From Cytophagales bacterium UBA2561 (GTDB lineage: Bacteria; Bacteroidota; Bacteroidia; Cytophagales; Thermoflexibacteraceae): DNA of 64,000 nt. A program made the position numbers and the translations under genes. Below the pieces are notes generated by a model that was given only the letters and a program-made list of their open reading frames with translations, made no database searches and had not been told where the DNA came from. Position 1 is the stretch's first letter, and the number at the start of each line of letters is the position of its first letter. Positions 27,279-39,200 of this stretch are shown here, piece after piece. Location of the stretch: NCBI GenBank assembly GCA_002340355.1, contig DDLX01000031.1, positions 1 to 64,000 of the forward strand. Direction: 5' to 3'.

Positions 27279-27782
27279 TTACTTAAAAAATACTTCCAAA
27301 AGTCGTTGACTTTCCAGTATCCAATCTACAAACTCACGGAATGCTCCTTCTCCTCCCTTTTTTTGGGTTATATAATCGACTTCTTTTTGGATATAAGCTG
27401 GAGCGTCAGCAGGGCAGGCTTTAAGTCCACATTGGCGCAATACTTTAAGGTCATTAATATCATCTCCAATGTAAGCAATATCTGAATTTTTGAGGTGAAA
27501 TTTTTGCTTAAAGTCTTCAAAATGAGCTTGTTTATTTCTTACCCCATGTACATGAAAATCAAAGTGCAATTCTTTAGCTCTATGAATTACCATTTCAGAA
27601 TGTCGTCCTGTAATAAGCCCTGTTTTAAAATTCAACTGTTGAAGCATGGTAACAGCCATACCATCTTTAGCATTAAACTTTTTTGTTTCTTCACCTGCAG
27701 AATTGTAGTAAATCCCACCATCAGTCAAAACGCCATCTACATCCGTAATAATGGCTTTGATTCGTTGAATCTTAATATCCAT
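27279..27782 (-). CDS. kdsC: KdsC-like HAD phosphatase (KDO-8-phosphate phosphatase)
   Basis: KdsC dephosphorylates KDO-8-phosphate in lipopolysaccharide inner-core synthesis. The protein starts MDIKIQRIKAIITDVDGVLTDG, with the HAD motif DVDGVLTDG carrying the nucleophile. It has LITGR (motif II) near residue 60, and IAYIGDDINDLKVL (motif IV) near 100. It is a capless C0 HAD of 167 residues, like other KdsC proteins. I chose the ATG at 27782. A longer reading from 27830 would run through the terminator of the upstream gene. kdsA and kdsB are not nearby. Confidence 0.88.
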   Translation of the reverse strand: MDIKIQRIKAIITDVDGVLTDGGIYYNSAGEETKKFNAKDGMAVTMLQQLNFKTGLITGRHSEMVIHRAKELHFDFHVHGVRNKQAHFEDFKQKFHLKNSDIAYIGDDINDLKVLRQCGLKACPADAPAYIQKEVDYITQKKGGEGAFREFVDWILESQRLLEVFFK

Positions 27783-27813
27783 ATTGTTTGTGCTAAAAAA
27801 TGAGACATAAAAA

Positions 27814-27842
27814 AAGGCAAAAGAACTCAACTCTTTTGCCTT
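27814..27842 (-). terminator. Terminator of the outer-membrane barrel gene
   Basis: Arms 27814-27824 and 27832-27842 pair perfectly over 11 bases around GGCAAAAGA. On the minus strand the hairpin is followed by TTTTTATG. It sits between the barrel gene and kdsC. Confidence 0.8.
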
Positions 27843-27869
27843 CCAAATGAAATACTTTAAAACTCTTGA

Positions 27870-28664
27870 CTACAATGCAAAGCCTAAGCCTACATTAAAT
27901 GACCATGCTGAGCTTTTGACAGAAGTATTGCCTAATGTTGTTACAGGATGAGTTTCTGCATAACGGTGGAATGCACCATTAGAAACAGAGTTTCCAAAAT
28001 CAGAGAATCCTTGTCGATAACGACCATCAACAAACAAACGAGCAAATTTTAAGTCGAAATCTAAACCTAAGCCAATAATCATACCCATGTCCATCGTTTC
28101 GAAAAATTCAGAAGCATCGTAGTAAGTCTTGATATCTGTTCGACCTGTAGGACGCTCAGTCATTCCATCAACTCCCAATACATTAGCATTCAAAGATGGA
28201 CCAATGATTAATCGAGGCTCATAAACAGATAAGATAGGTAATTTGAAGTATCCTAATAAGTTTGTTTGGATACCATGGAAGCCAAATGAATGACGAGTTT
28301 GGTTATCACCCGCATACAAGTTTCGTGCGCCTTGTAAGTTGTAAGCAGCTTCTAGTGAAATTCCGACCCAGTCAGTTAGGTTGTAGGTCAAGAAAAGCCC
28401 AGAAGTGATACCTGATTTAAGGTTAGTTCGATTAAATTCACCACCAAACTGGAACTCACCAAAAGTCATGCCTGTACGCACTCCAAAAGTCAATTTGGAA
28501 GGTTTTTTTTCGTTTGACTCTTCTTCAGTAGGTTCTTCTTCGACAGGTTCACTGTCCTGTGCTTGAAGGGGATTTACAAAACCTAACACACAAACCAAAG
28601 CTAATGCCGCCCAGAATTGTCCTGAGGTCAAGGCATTGCTAAATTTTTTCAAACCTTTTTTCAT
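27870..28664 (-). CDS. Outer-membrane beta-barrel protein
   Basis: The 264-residue protein has a long N-region and signal peptide ending near QAQ-DS (about residue 36). A low-complexity Glu-rich stretch follows at about 38-55, then alternating strands typical of the PorT/OMP beta-barrel group. Strand-like segments are LTFGVRTGMTFGEFQFGG, SGITSGLFLTYNLTDWVGISLEAAYNLQG and FARLFVDGRYRQGFSDFG. The protein ends in the aromatic-containing strand SFNVGLGFAL. It should sit in the outer membrane. Substrate and role are unknown. It is transcribed alone, with its own terminator. Confidence 0.8.
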   Translation of the reverse strand: MKKGLKKFSNALTSGQFWAALALVCVLGFVNPLQAQDSEPVEEEPTEEESNEKKPSKLTFGVRTGMTFGEFQFGGEFNRTNLKSGITSGLFLTYNLTDWVGISLEAAYNLQGARNLYAGDNQTRHSFGFHGIQTNLLGYFKLPILSVYEPRLIIGPSLNANVLGVDGMTERPTGRTDIKTYYDASEFFETMDMGMIIGLGLDFDLKFARLFVDGRYRQGFSDFGNSVSNGAFHRYAETHPVTTLGNTSVKSSAWSFNVGLGFAL

Positions 28665-29462
28665 GGATTGTAAGTTTTCTGATTATTCTTAAAATAGTTT
28701 AGTTTATACAAAATAAAATGATGAACAACAAAGATGCCCTAAAGACAACATACAAATTTAGCGTCTTTCTATTGAAAGTCGTCAAATTTGAATTAGAAAA
28801 TCTAAATCTTCCCTAAAACCAAGACTCCATTCAGGTAGAAAGCGTTGCAAAATTTTGAATTCCCCCTTCAAGAATAACCTGCTAGGGTAATCATTAGAGG
28901 CAAACATACATAAAACTTTATAAGAATGCAAAGCTAATGATTTTTAAAATAGATTTTTCGAACGACTGTTTAGAAAACCTTCTAAGATGCCTTTTTTCTG
29001 ACAAATTTAATGCCCCGTTATACAAGCTTATACTCACATTACAGACATATTGTAAATTTAATAATATTGGTTTAGTAGTTTATTTTAGTACATTGCTTAA
29101 AATTAATGTTCCACTAAAGGGATTAAACAAATTTGTATATTAATTTTATGCTTGCAAGATGACTATTACTTTGAAATAAGTACATTATATAGTCTGGAAT
29201 TGACCCAGTTAAGCGAAAGATATGGTTTATACGTAAATTAGTATGGATCCTAACAGATAGCAGAAAGGAGGATTTGTATAACTAGACGAGTTCAAAATCT
29301 TTATTAGATATTTATTATGAGTTTATCTAATGTTTTTGTGAAAAGTCCATATATTGAATAGTTTTGGTTTATAGTAGTATACCAAAAATCATTGAAAATG
29401 AAGTTATTAGATAAAACATATATCAAAAAAAATTTAATTATTTTTACTTCGTCCTATTACCT
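28665..29462. other. Long non-coding stretch
   Basis: These 798 bases lie upstream of both the barrel gene and the small open frame before rdgB. All six frames are broken. A 68-codon frame at 28937-29143 is AT-biased and unlike any family. No tRNA-like fold, palindromic repeat or DnaA-box cluster was seen. It may be decayed coding DNA. Confidence 0.5.
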
Positions 29463-29612
29463 ATGTTGAAAAACATTAACACTATTCTCAAATCTCCAAA
29501 AGATAGCTTTCAAATTTTTCTATCAACTAAATATTATCCTAATGAATTTGATAAGTTTGTATTTGATAAGTTATCAAAAACTGAACGACTTCTTAAAGAA
29601 CGAAAAAATTAA
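29463..29612 (+). CDS. Small hypothetical protein (49 residues)
   Basis: An ATG-started frame of 49 codons ends 17 bp before rdgB on the same strand. The product is basic and helical (ends KLSKTERLLKERKN). It matches nothing I know. Position and spacing make translation with rdgB possible, but the frame is short enough to occur by chance. Confidence 0.3.
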   Translation: MLKNINTILKSPKDSFQIFLSTKYYPNEFDKFVFDKLSKTERLLKERKN

Positions 29613-29629
29613 GCCTTAAAAATGCTCTC

Positions 29630-30220
29630 ATGTTAAAACTTTGCTTTGCAACTCAGAACCCCAACAAAATCCGTGAAATCCAAGCTCGTTTGCAAGCCAT
29701 AGGAAGTCCTATCGAATTGGTCAATTTGGTCGATTTAGGTTGTACTGAAGAACTTGCCGAAGATTTTGAAACACTTGAAGAAAATGCCTTCCAAAAAGCC
29801 GAATACGTTGCTGAACATTATGGCGTAAGTTGTTTCGCAGATGATACAGGATTGGAAGTAGAAATTTTGGATGATGCACCGGGAGTTTATTCGGCTCGTT
29901 ATGCAGGAAATCAAAAAAATAGCGCAGATAATATTGATTTATTGCTCCAAAATTTAGAAGGGAAAACTAATCGTTCGGCTCAATTTAGAACCGTTATTGC
30001 TTTGATTTTCAATGGTAAAAAATATCGTTTTGATGGTGTAGCTAAAGGAAATATTACCGAAAAACCACGAGGAATAGATGGTTTTGGATACGACCCTATT
30101 TTTGTGCCTGATGGTTATGAAACGACCTTTGCTGAAATGTCTTTAAGTGAGAAAAATCAGGTTAGTCATCGTGCCAAAGCTCTCGATCAATTAATTGAAT
30201 TTCTGAAAATTCAAGGATAA
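29630..30220 (+). CDS. rdgB: Non-canonical purine NTP pyrophosphatase (RdgB/HAM1)
   Basis: The enzyme hydrolyses dITP, dXTP and ITP to monophosphates so that deaminated purines do not enter DNA or RNA. The 196-residue protein has the N-terminal ATQNPNKIREI nucleotide loop (7-17), and the active-site motif FADDTGLEV near 71-79. It also has APGVYSARYAG, the FGYDPIFVP segment near 155, and the C-terminal EMSLSEKNQVSHRAKAL. Length and motifs are complete. A shared terminator separates it from the convergent giant gene. Confidence 0.95.
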   Translation: MLKLCFATQNPNKIREIQARLQAIGSPIELVNLVDLGCTEELAEDFETLEENAFQKAEYVAEHYGVSCFADDTGLEVEILDDAPGVYSARYAGNQKNSADNIDLLLQNLEGKTNRSAQFRTVIALIFNGKKYRFDGVAKGNITEKPRGIDGFGYDPIFVPDGYETTFAEMSLSEKNQVSHRAKALDQLIEFLKIQG

Positions 30221-30233
30221 GAGGTATAAAAAA

Positions 30234-30265
30234 AGACTTGATAAATTTTAAAATTTACCAAGTCT
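30234..30265. terminator. Bidirectional terminator between rdgB and the giant gene
   Basis: Arms 30234-30249 (AGACTTGATAAATTTT) and 30250-30265 pair over 16 bases with one G-U. The hairpin has A-rich and T-rich flanks on its two sides, as expected for convergent use. Confidence 0.75.
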
Positions 30266-30291
30266 ATTCATTTTATCTAAGTAGGTTGAAT

Positions 30292-33200
30292 TTATTCAAC
30301 AATCAATTTTGATTTCAAGAATAATTCATCTGCAGAAATGATATACATTCCACTAGGCATATATGGTAGCTTATTGATTTTAATGTTATTAACTCCTTTT
30401 GTTAATTTTATCGTATTCGTGAAAATTTGCTTGCCAATAGCATTGAAAATTCGGAAGGTAATTTCACTTTCCAAATTACTATTTACTAATAAGTTTACAT
30501 TTCTCGAATTAGTTGGATTTGGATAAACCATGAGAGAATTTTTATCTTCTTTTGGTTTGAAATTCACTGACACAACTTTTGAGAAACTATAAGTGCCATC
30601 AAAGTCCACTTGTCGGATACGATAATAAACTACTCCTGTATAGGGTTTTTCATCTAACCATACATATTCCCCTCGTCCTGTTCTACTAGCCTCCTCAATT
30701 CCAATAACAGTAAAGTTTACACCATCGTTAGAGCGTTGAATTTCGAAGTAATCATTATCAACTTCAGAACTTGTTCCCCATTGTACTAGTGCTTCGTTTC
30801 CATCTGTGACTAACTTTGCACGAACATAAAGCCAATTGACAGGAAGTGGGTTGATAACATCATCTGACCCAAATGTGAAGGGACTAAATGTACCTATCAA
30901 CTGAGTTTTATGTGACCCTATCGCCCCTTTGGTTATAGAGCTTGCCCCTGATTCATAAATTTTACTTCCCCCTTCATCAATTCCCCCTTCATTTACCCAC
31001 TTATCACCTATACCATAAGTGCCATCTTTGCTTATATCCTCAAAGTGAGTTACAACAAGATTACTTTTGTAAGGATCTGTATCTAAGGTTAAGTTGCTTA
31101 TACCGCTTGCAACACCTGACTCCCAATACAAGTGCACCCGTGCTTTTTGTACGTTATTATTCGCTGAATTACTACGATCAATCATCCAATGTTCTAACTG
31201 ACTAACATGTTTGAGAGGTCTGCTAGTTGTAGAACTTATAAAGGTAGTGGCGATAAAAGTATAAGGAGTATTGAAATATTCTGCTGTGATAAAATCTGGA
31301 TGCCCCCCTGTAATGGAAACAAATGCTCTTCCCCATTTATCGGATTTTCCGATTGGAAATTCAAATTCTTCATTTCCTGCTGCTCCTGATTCAAAATATT
31401 TACTTACAGGACCTCGAACAAAAGTAGAAGGTGCATTTGCTACACTATTTTCTGTAGCATTTTTCTCAAGGATTAACAAACTCGGGCTGTGTTCATTTGT
31501 TACATAATTAGAATGTGTAAATGTACGTCCTTTTGTGAAAGTAATTTCACCACCTTGTGTAATGAAAAGGTTTGTTTTAGATAAAATAAAGTCATCTGTC
31601 AAATTGTCCTTATTCAAAAAGACCTTATTCAAAGAAATATCTGAACCACCAGAAATAAAACTTGTGCCACTGATAAAGTGAACATCTCCTGTTGAATGGA
31701 ACATAAGCCCTTCATTGAATACATTTCCTGAAAATAGGATTTGCGATAAGTCAGATACACTTGTAAAAGTAGGTTCTGAACCTATAGCAATAGAATCTAA
31801 ATTATAAAAATCGCCTTTGATTTGAAGAACAGGACTTGTCTTGCCATCCGAATCTATTGTTGTACTGCTATGGAAAAGTAATTCATTTTCTAAAGTACCA
31901 TAATTGATAAAGTCTCCTTCAACTATAGTCTCATAATGGTTTCCAAATCGTCCACCAGGTTCTACAGAAATAAAGTCAGAAACAGTTAAGCGAGTGTTTG
32001 CATTATATTCGTTTACTTGTTTACCATAAGCCTCATTCGTATCAGCATACTTATCATCTGAAGCGAGTATGGCAGGATTTGTAGAGGTGAGTTTAGAACC
32101 ACCTAAGTCGAAAGAACTTCCTTTTTTGATTTGAATTGACTTAACTGTAAGTGGTACACGGTCAAATAAGACTGGAGAATAAACCTCACCTGATACGGGT
32201 GTTCCTACATATGCCCCTGTTACAACATCATTTGGCTCTGGAATAACAAGCCTCATCTCAGCAGAAGGCAGTGAATAATCTGTTGGGTTACCTTCTACAT
32301 ACCAGTTCTCACAATCCCAAAAATATTCGTCTGCTCCTCTCCAAACTAATGTTTTTTCACCTGTTACTGAAGTAAATGACCCTGTGCGTACTAAAATATC
32401 TGCTGATTTAATATCGCATTGACCTACTCCCAGCCCAATATTTTGCCATCGGAAGCGGTATCCCATATTTGCTTGTAAGCCATCTACTAGGGCATTAGGG
32501 TCAGTCACGCTACTAAATGTAAGTCCTGTCATAAACTTAGGACTATTTGCTACAGCGACTGTAATATATGGTACTCCACCTGATGTTAAGAATTGGAAAT
32601 ATTTTGTTGAGCCAGTGGGATTAGGAATATCTATTTTTCCTTCTGCAATTGGTACAACTGTGATTAATTCCCATGTTCCATAGAGTGGTGGGCTTAGTGG
32701 AGCGGCAGTTAATTGAGTCGCTCCTGCTCCACAAGTTGAAATGTCATTATCTGCTCCTGAAGTCAAAGATCCTACTGAAAATACCCCCATTTTCGATTCA
32801 TCGTCTCCACCTGTATTATTTGTTACTAAGGTTAAAGCTCTACGTTGGATTGTTCCAATTCCTGTATCTTCTCGTGCTGCAGAAATAAATTCCATACATC
32901 GCCATTCATCATCATCTGCTTTGTAATGAACAATGGTTGTTTGTTCTCTATCAAACCCTGGTGGTTCATCTGTAGCAATACTAGGACTCCCTGCAAACCA
33001 CTGAAGCATCATTTGTCCATTAGTTCCACCTGTTACATCTTCTGTAACTACCCAACTACGCCGTACAAAATTACGATCAATTGGTGTTGGCGAACTTATT
33101 GGATTATACTTAGGATCATCTGAAGGCTCAAAAGAATCATTTCCACCAAATGTAGCATCAACTCCCGTATTCCAGCGTCCACTATAAGTGGTATAGACAT

Positions 33201-36200
33201 TATCTAGTAATCGAGAACGGAACATATCGGAGATGCCTGAATTATTTTGATAGAGTGTTACAGGTAAATAATTTGTTAAATTCCCAATTGGGAACAATAC
33301 GTCTTTTTGTACATTATTAACATTACGATTGACTGTTCCTTTGCCATTGGCTACGATATGCCCTTGGTTCGGAAAAGCAACCTCTACACTATTTTTATCA
33401 TCCGAGTTTCCTATGAATACATCATTTACACTAATAATCATTTTACCGTAATTAAAATAGGCTCGCATATTGGCATTTACATTTTGATTGACAAATAGAC
33501 GAGATTTATTATTAGCTTGGAAGACATATAAATTATTGACATCTACCAAATGACTTGAAGTTAAAGTTTGTGAACCGTTCCCCGTAAATTTCATTCCTGC
33601 ATAATGTCCTACATCACTTGGATTAGTGTAAGAAGTATTACAAATAGGTGTAATGGTATTGAAATTCAGTGCCACATTTCCTGCAAATTCGGAGAGATAT
33701 TTATCTGCTACAATAATTCGGTTCTTGGTATGTGCCCCTGGTACGACAGTAAAGACTGCATTCCCACCAAAATAATCTCCTAAGTCGGTACGGTCTGGCG
33801 AGTCATATGCCATTACAATTTGAGTTTCATTTGTAGCAATATCTTCAAGACGGAAGAAACCATTAAATTTATTGTGTGCCATCCATGTTACTGTATAAAA
33901 AGTATTACAGTTGTGCATGGTTGTTTTTTGGAAAGTAACATCCCCTTCGTAAGTCGAAGCATCTGACTGCACCCAAACCGAACGAGCTTCCAAACCTTTA
34001 TTGACACTTGAGAAACTTACTTGTAATCGAGCATTGCCTAAGTCACCTGCAATTTGTCCTGTTAAATCAAAATCGAGTGGGGCATCAGTTATAGGATTAC
34101 CTTTGAAAGTTGTTTTTTCAAAACGTAATAAACCGTCTTGAAAATTTTCGACTTGGACATTTACCTTATCTTCAATTGTAATATAGCCTCCTGCAGGTCC
34201 CCCAAATAAAACATCTCCACGATATTGTTTACAAGTATTTTTACCTGTATAATATGGATGAATCTTATTACGAATAATTAAATTTGAAGAGCTACCTGTT
34301 CGTCCGATGGTAATAAAGTTACTGGTAGTACGATTAGGGGTTGTTTTCTGATCATTATCAATAGCAATATGAAAATCATCATCTGAATAATTTTCAATAA
34401 TTAAATCGCCTTGGAATTCGGCAGAAGCTTCTAAGTCTCCACCCGCAATGAAGAAGTCTGGATCATCAACGCTTTCGTTTGGTCCAGGTCCATTAATGAT
34501 TGTGACCTTATTTTGGAATACGTTATTTGTCGATTTATAAGCAATTCCCATTTGTGAATTTCGTCCATTGTTATGGAGATATAATTCATCTTCAAAAGTG
34601 TCCTTACCACTATTACCAAAATACCAGCCTCTGCCTTGGGGCTTTTGATTACTGGTTCTGCCTTCAGTTGGGTCAGTTACATATCGAAATTCAAAGGAAG
34701 CCTTCTTCTTAAAAGTATTTCCTCCTGATCTCAAGTCCCCATCTTGTTCCAGCCCTCCATAATTAACTACATAAGCTGTATCCTTAAAAGTGTTATTTCG
34801 GATATCTACGGCAGTTGTTTGGACATGAACAGGAGCATCAAAGGTATTTCCGAACATATAAAATTGGGTTCGAATTCTTGAATAAGGTTGCGCTCCACCA
34901 GATTCGGGGTGAATATAAGTGTCATTATAAGGAGGCATCCAAAACTGCTGTTTTGTTGAGCCGTATTGAGTTAATTTGGAGACTTCTAATAAACCTGTTC
35001 GGAATCCTTCAGGTCCTACGGACATCTTTTTGCCATCTTTCAGATAACCATTGCCTTGGTATCTCCAAGTTTGATCAGAGCCAAAACGAGTTTGCCGATT
35101 ATTTCTATGGTCAGAATTAGCTGTAGTCAGTGCATTTTCAATTAGGACATCTCCGTTATAATATACGTCTGCATCTCGATGAAGATAAATACCTGCTCCA
35201 TTTTTTAAGGCACTATTGATATTAATACCATCTGCAGAATGTCGAGTAGTTAGATTAGCATTAAAAATGACCTTTGCATCGTAGAATCGATCTTCTTCCT
35301 CACCTACAAAGATTTCTGCTCTTCGTTCGCCATTATTGACAAGCTCCGTATTACTATCAAAGCTGGAGTTATAAGAAATATACAATCGAGCATCATCATC
35401 TACTCGCATATAATTATCGGTTCCAAGTCCGACTTGTCGGAAATTACTCAAATAAACTCGCCCACCATCAAGGTCATTATCATCAATGAGTATATTACCA
35501 TTCAAATTAGCAAAGTCATTCTGTCGGCATCCCCCAATGAAAGTGCGTCCAGAGGTATTCCTGAGCTTTAATGTAGCACCATTTGCCCATGTATGAGTTC
35601 CTCGTTCAGCATCACAATAGGTACTACCGTTCTTATTGGTTCGGTGTTGTCTTCCTGCAAAATGTATCCATCCTGGACCTTGATTTTGAACATAAGTTTC
35701 ACTATTTGTCCCTGTGAAATTCAAAGCGGTTCCTGCGGTTAAGCCTGTTCGGATAGCATTTGCCCAATATCCATTTCGGTTATGGAAATGATGTTTCTTG
35801 CTTGTGCCTGTAAACTCGGCATTGGCTTTATCTTCAGTAGCAATATAGATACGTCCACAGAGTTCTACTTGAAAACGTGTATTATCCTGAAACTGATTAC
35901 CTTGTGTATTATAAGCAAAATATAAATAGTTGTTGGTTGTTTCAGGTGATGGTGGTGCAGGAATAGTTGCATTATGTAAACCAACTGCATCTCGAATAGC
36001 TTGACGGAGTTCATTTGAAATTTTAATCACTTCATCAGCACAAGTTAAAGCACAAGTTGCTGCTAAGTTTGCCGCATTAGCATACTGATTGTCCTGACTT
36101 GGTGAGTTCATCTTGGTATTGGGATCAGCTTGGTTGGCTAGTGTAGTTTCATCGGTTTCAAATAAGCGATGTAAAATACCATCCTTAGCATTATTAAGTG

Positions 36201-39200
36201 CTGTTTCAGTATCTGTAATAGATTGTCCTAATGTTTTTGAACTTCCATCACAACTACATGGTGAGGAAACATTATTCAATACATTTTGTGCTTTTAATAA
36301 CACGGCAGCCCCTGCTCCAGAAGTGAAATAATCATTAATAATGGTTGAACGCCCCATTCGATTATTGGCAGTATTGATAGCTCCATTAATACTACCCCTG
36401 GCATCTAAAATCCAGTCATAAGGAGATCCATTTAGTCGTCTATTTTGTCCTGTATATAAATTACCACTATCATCAAATAATCGTCCATACAAGTTAAGAT
36501 AAGCATCTTCGACATTTCGTTGAGCGGCTTTAACATTTTCCTCACTTTTAACTACATCCGCTTGGTTGGCAACTTGATTCGAGGAGTTAAAGGCAATCAA
36601 GAAATCATCTTGTGAAGTTCCTGTATTACTGTCAAAATTATCCTTTCGGGGATAGTTAGGAAACTCACCATCAGGATCATCTACTCGTGAAGCAGGGAAA
36701 CTAGTATAACAAGGAGGTTGACTAGCAGGATTATTAATATCAACTGCTGCATCGGCACATGATTTTTCAAAATAATATTTCCCATTGTTATCAGGTACTA
36801 AATAGCTTACTGTTTCATCATGATTTGTACGGAAGTCTTTCAGAGTAGGGCGTCTACTATTTCCTATTGAATTTAGAGTTGGTCGTGTACCAGGTGCAGT
36901 GCTACAGGCATTACAGTAACCATAAACATTTTTCTCAAAAATATCTTTTCCACCTGATGTACCTGACCCAGTATCTTCTCGTCCCCAATACATTCGACTA
37001 CGTCCTTTATGAATAATTGCTACATCTTCCTTAAATGTATTGCCACCATTTAAGGAATTATTATTTCCCGTATAATGAAAAGCAATATTAGTCGAAACAT
37101 TCATCTTACGAATGCTCATATTATTTGTGACTGAAATAAAATTACCTGTCATAAAGACTGTTCCAGATGCAAAATCAATTGTCCCACCATTTGTTTCGTC
37201 TAATTGTTGAATTACTCCACCTGTATAAAAAGTAGAACTACTCAAGCCTGTAATAAATCCACTTGCCCAGTCTAGTTTTTGAACTGTAATATTTTGTCCT
37301 CCCAAATCTAATTTTCCGCCTTCAGTAATAGTGATAGACTTGAGTGCTGTTACTCCTGTAGGGATTGTTGGATAACGTCCATTTGTTACTTCAGGAATTG
37401 TGATATCAAATGTTCCATCATTAGGAATTGCACCTGTCCAGTTTGCACACTCATTCCAATCTGCACTTACTGCGCCTGTCCAAGTAACGTCAGTTGGGGG
37501 AGTTTTGGAAGGATCTTCAGCTACATTAACAGTAACAAAAGCTTCACTCAGAGGTGTTCCATCACCGCAAGCGAGATTACCTATACAATCCTCAACACAC
37601 TTTCTAGTCCATTTAAAGATATAATTTCCGTCATGTGTTCCTGCAACATAATTTAAGATAGAAACAATTGTTTTTGCACTTTTATCATTAGCAATTTTTA
37701 CATCATTAAAAATCCCTCCTGAAGTAACTCCATTTGCATTTATCAGCTCCCATTGTCCACCAATAGGAGACTCTAATAAAGCAGAAGCATCCAGATTGAT
37801 AGAAGCACAGTTCGGAATTGTCGTTTGATTTGTGTTTGTAGCTGAAACGTTTGCCTTTGCTGAACTTAGTGCAAAAATGCCTAAGTTGGTTGAAGTCGGA
37901 GCAACATCATCCCCAATTCTTTTTGAACCTAGATAAAAAAGGTCTTGTCCCGAATGAGACGCGTCTGCCCAAATATTTCCTGTAGCATCTTGTGCAACTT
38001 GAATACACTCCCACTTATCTGTCCCATAATTATAACGATTCATCGTTACTGCCTCAGAATTGAACTCTGCTCCCTCTGAACCTGCTTGCCAATAAGTAGT
38101 AATAAAGAATGCGCCAAAGGAACTAAAATTGGCATCTGCATGTCTGACTAACCAACTAGTTTTGGCATACTCATTATTTAGAGCTATTGCGCCTCCAGAA
38201 GCTTTATTATTATCTGAATATAAATTATAAATCGTATAATCAACTGATACAATGACCTCTTCTATCCCTGCTCCTGTTCCATCTGTTTTGAGTGTCATAG
38301 GACGATGCCACCCTGTTCCAGTTGGAAAATGATACTCTCCAACGGCTGAAAAATCTACCATTCGACTAAAATCACGAGTGGCATAAGTACGTATCCAACC
38401 ACTGATGGGGTTAGTAGAACGGTCATCAACAAAAGCATCAGGGTCAGGATTTCGTAAACTCACCTTAAAATAACGCCATGTATCAGACCCTGAAATTCGT
38501 CCTTTGGTCATTTTTAACTGATTGGTAATCCAAAGCGTATGATAGCTATATAATCGAAATTCATGAGTATGGTTACTTTTATTCATCCAAAAATTGGTCA
38601 TGAGTATTTTTTTGGAAGGTAGGTATGAACGCAAAGTATAAGTTCCGTTTTCATCAATTTCTACTGTACCTTGTCCAAAGTCAAAATCTCCTGTAACTCC
38701 TCCTCCATGCAATTGAATATCATCACTAAATCGAGCTGTTACGAAAGCTGTTGTAAAGTAAATATTCTGTGTGCTTACACTTGGCATCCGAATATAAATA
38801 TCATCATTGAAGTCATTAATAAGTGCAGGGTTTGTTCCTAGAATCAATTTTCCAGAGGTAGCGTTTTGAATATTCATATCCCTATTAAAACGATTCCCTC
38901 CATCCCATTGAGTATCTCCTGTTATTCCTGTTTTGATGATATAAGAGTTGTGTCCATTGAATCCATTATCATTCAAGTTCATATCAGGTGCGCTCAAAGT
39001 GATTTTATTTTGAAAACGTGCCGACTTAATCTGAGCGGTTTTCGTAGAACTAGCATCTACCGTTAATTTACCTTGTGTACCTTGTATATAAGAGTGATTT
39101 CCACTATCGTCATCATCTACTGATAAGAAGTCTAAGACTGTAAACTCAAGACCTGCTGAAGCAAAATTGAGTGTTCCGCCTTCGATATACATGGATTTTA

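Noticed and set aside
27783..27830. N-terminal extension of the KdsC-like phosphatase
   Set aside because: It would be translated from the terminator hairpin of the neighbouring gene. The ATG at 27782 gives the usual family length.
28937..29143. 68-codon plus-strand open frame
   Set aside because: It has AT-biased composition, no family match and no supporting ribosome-binding context.
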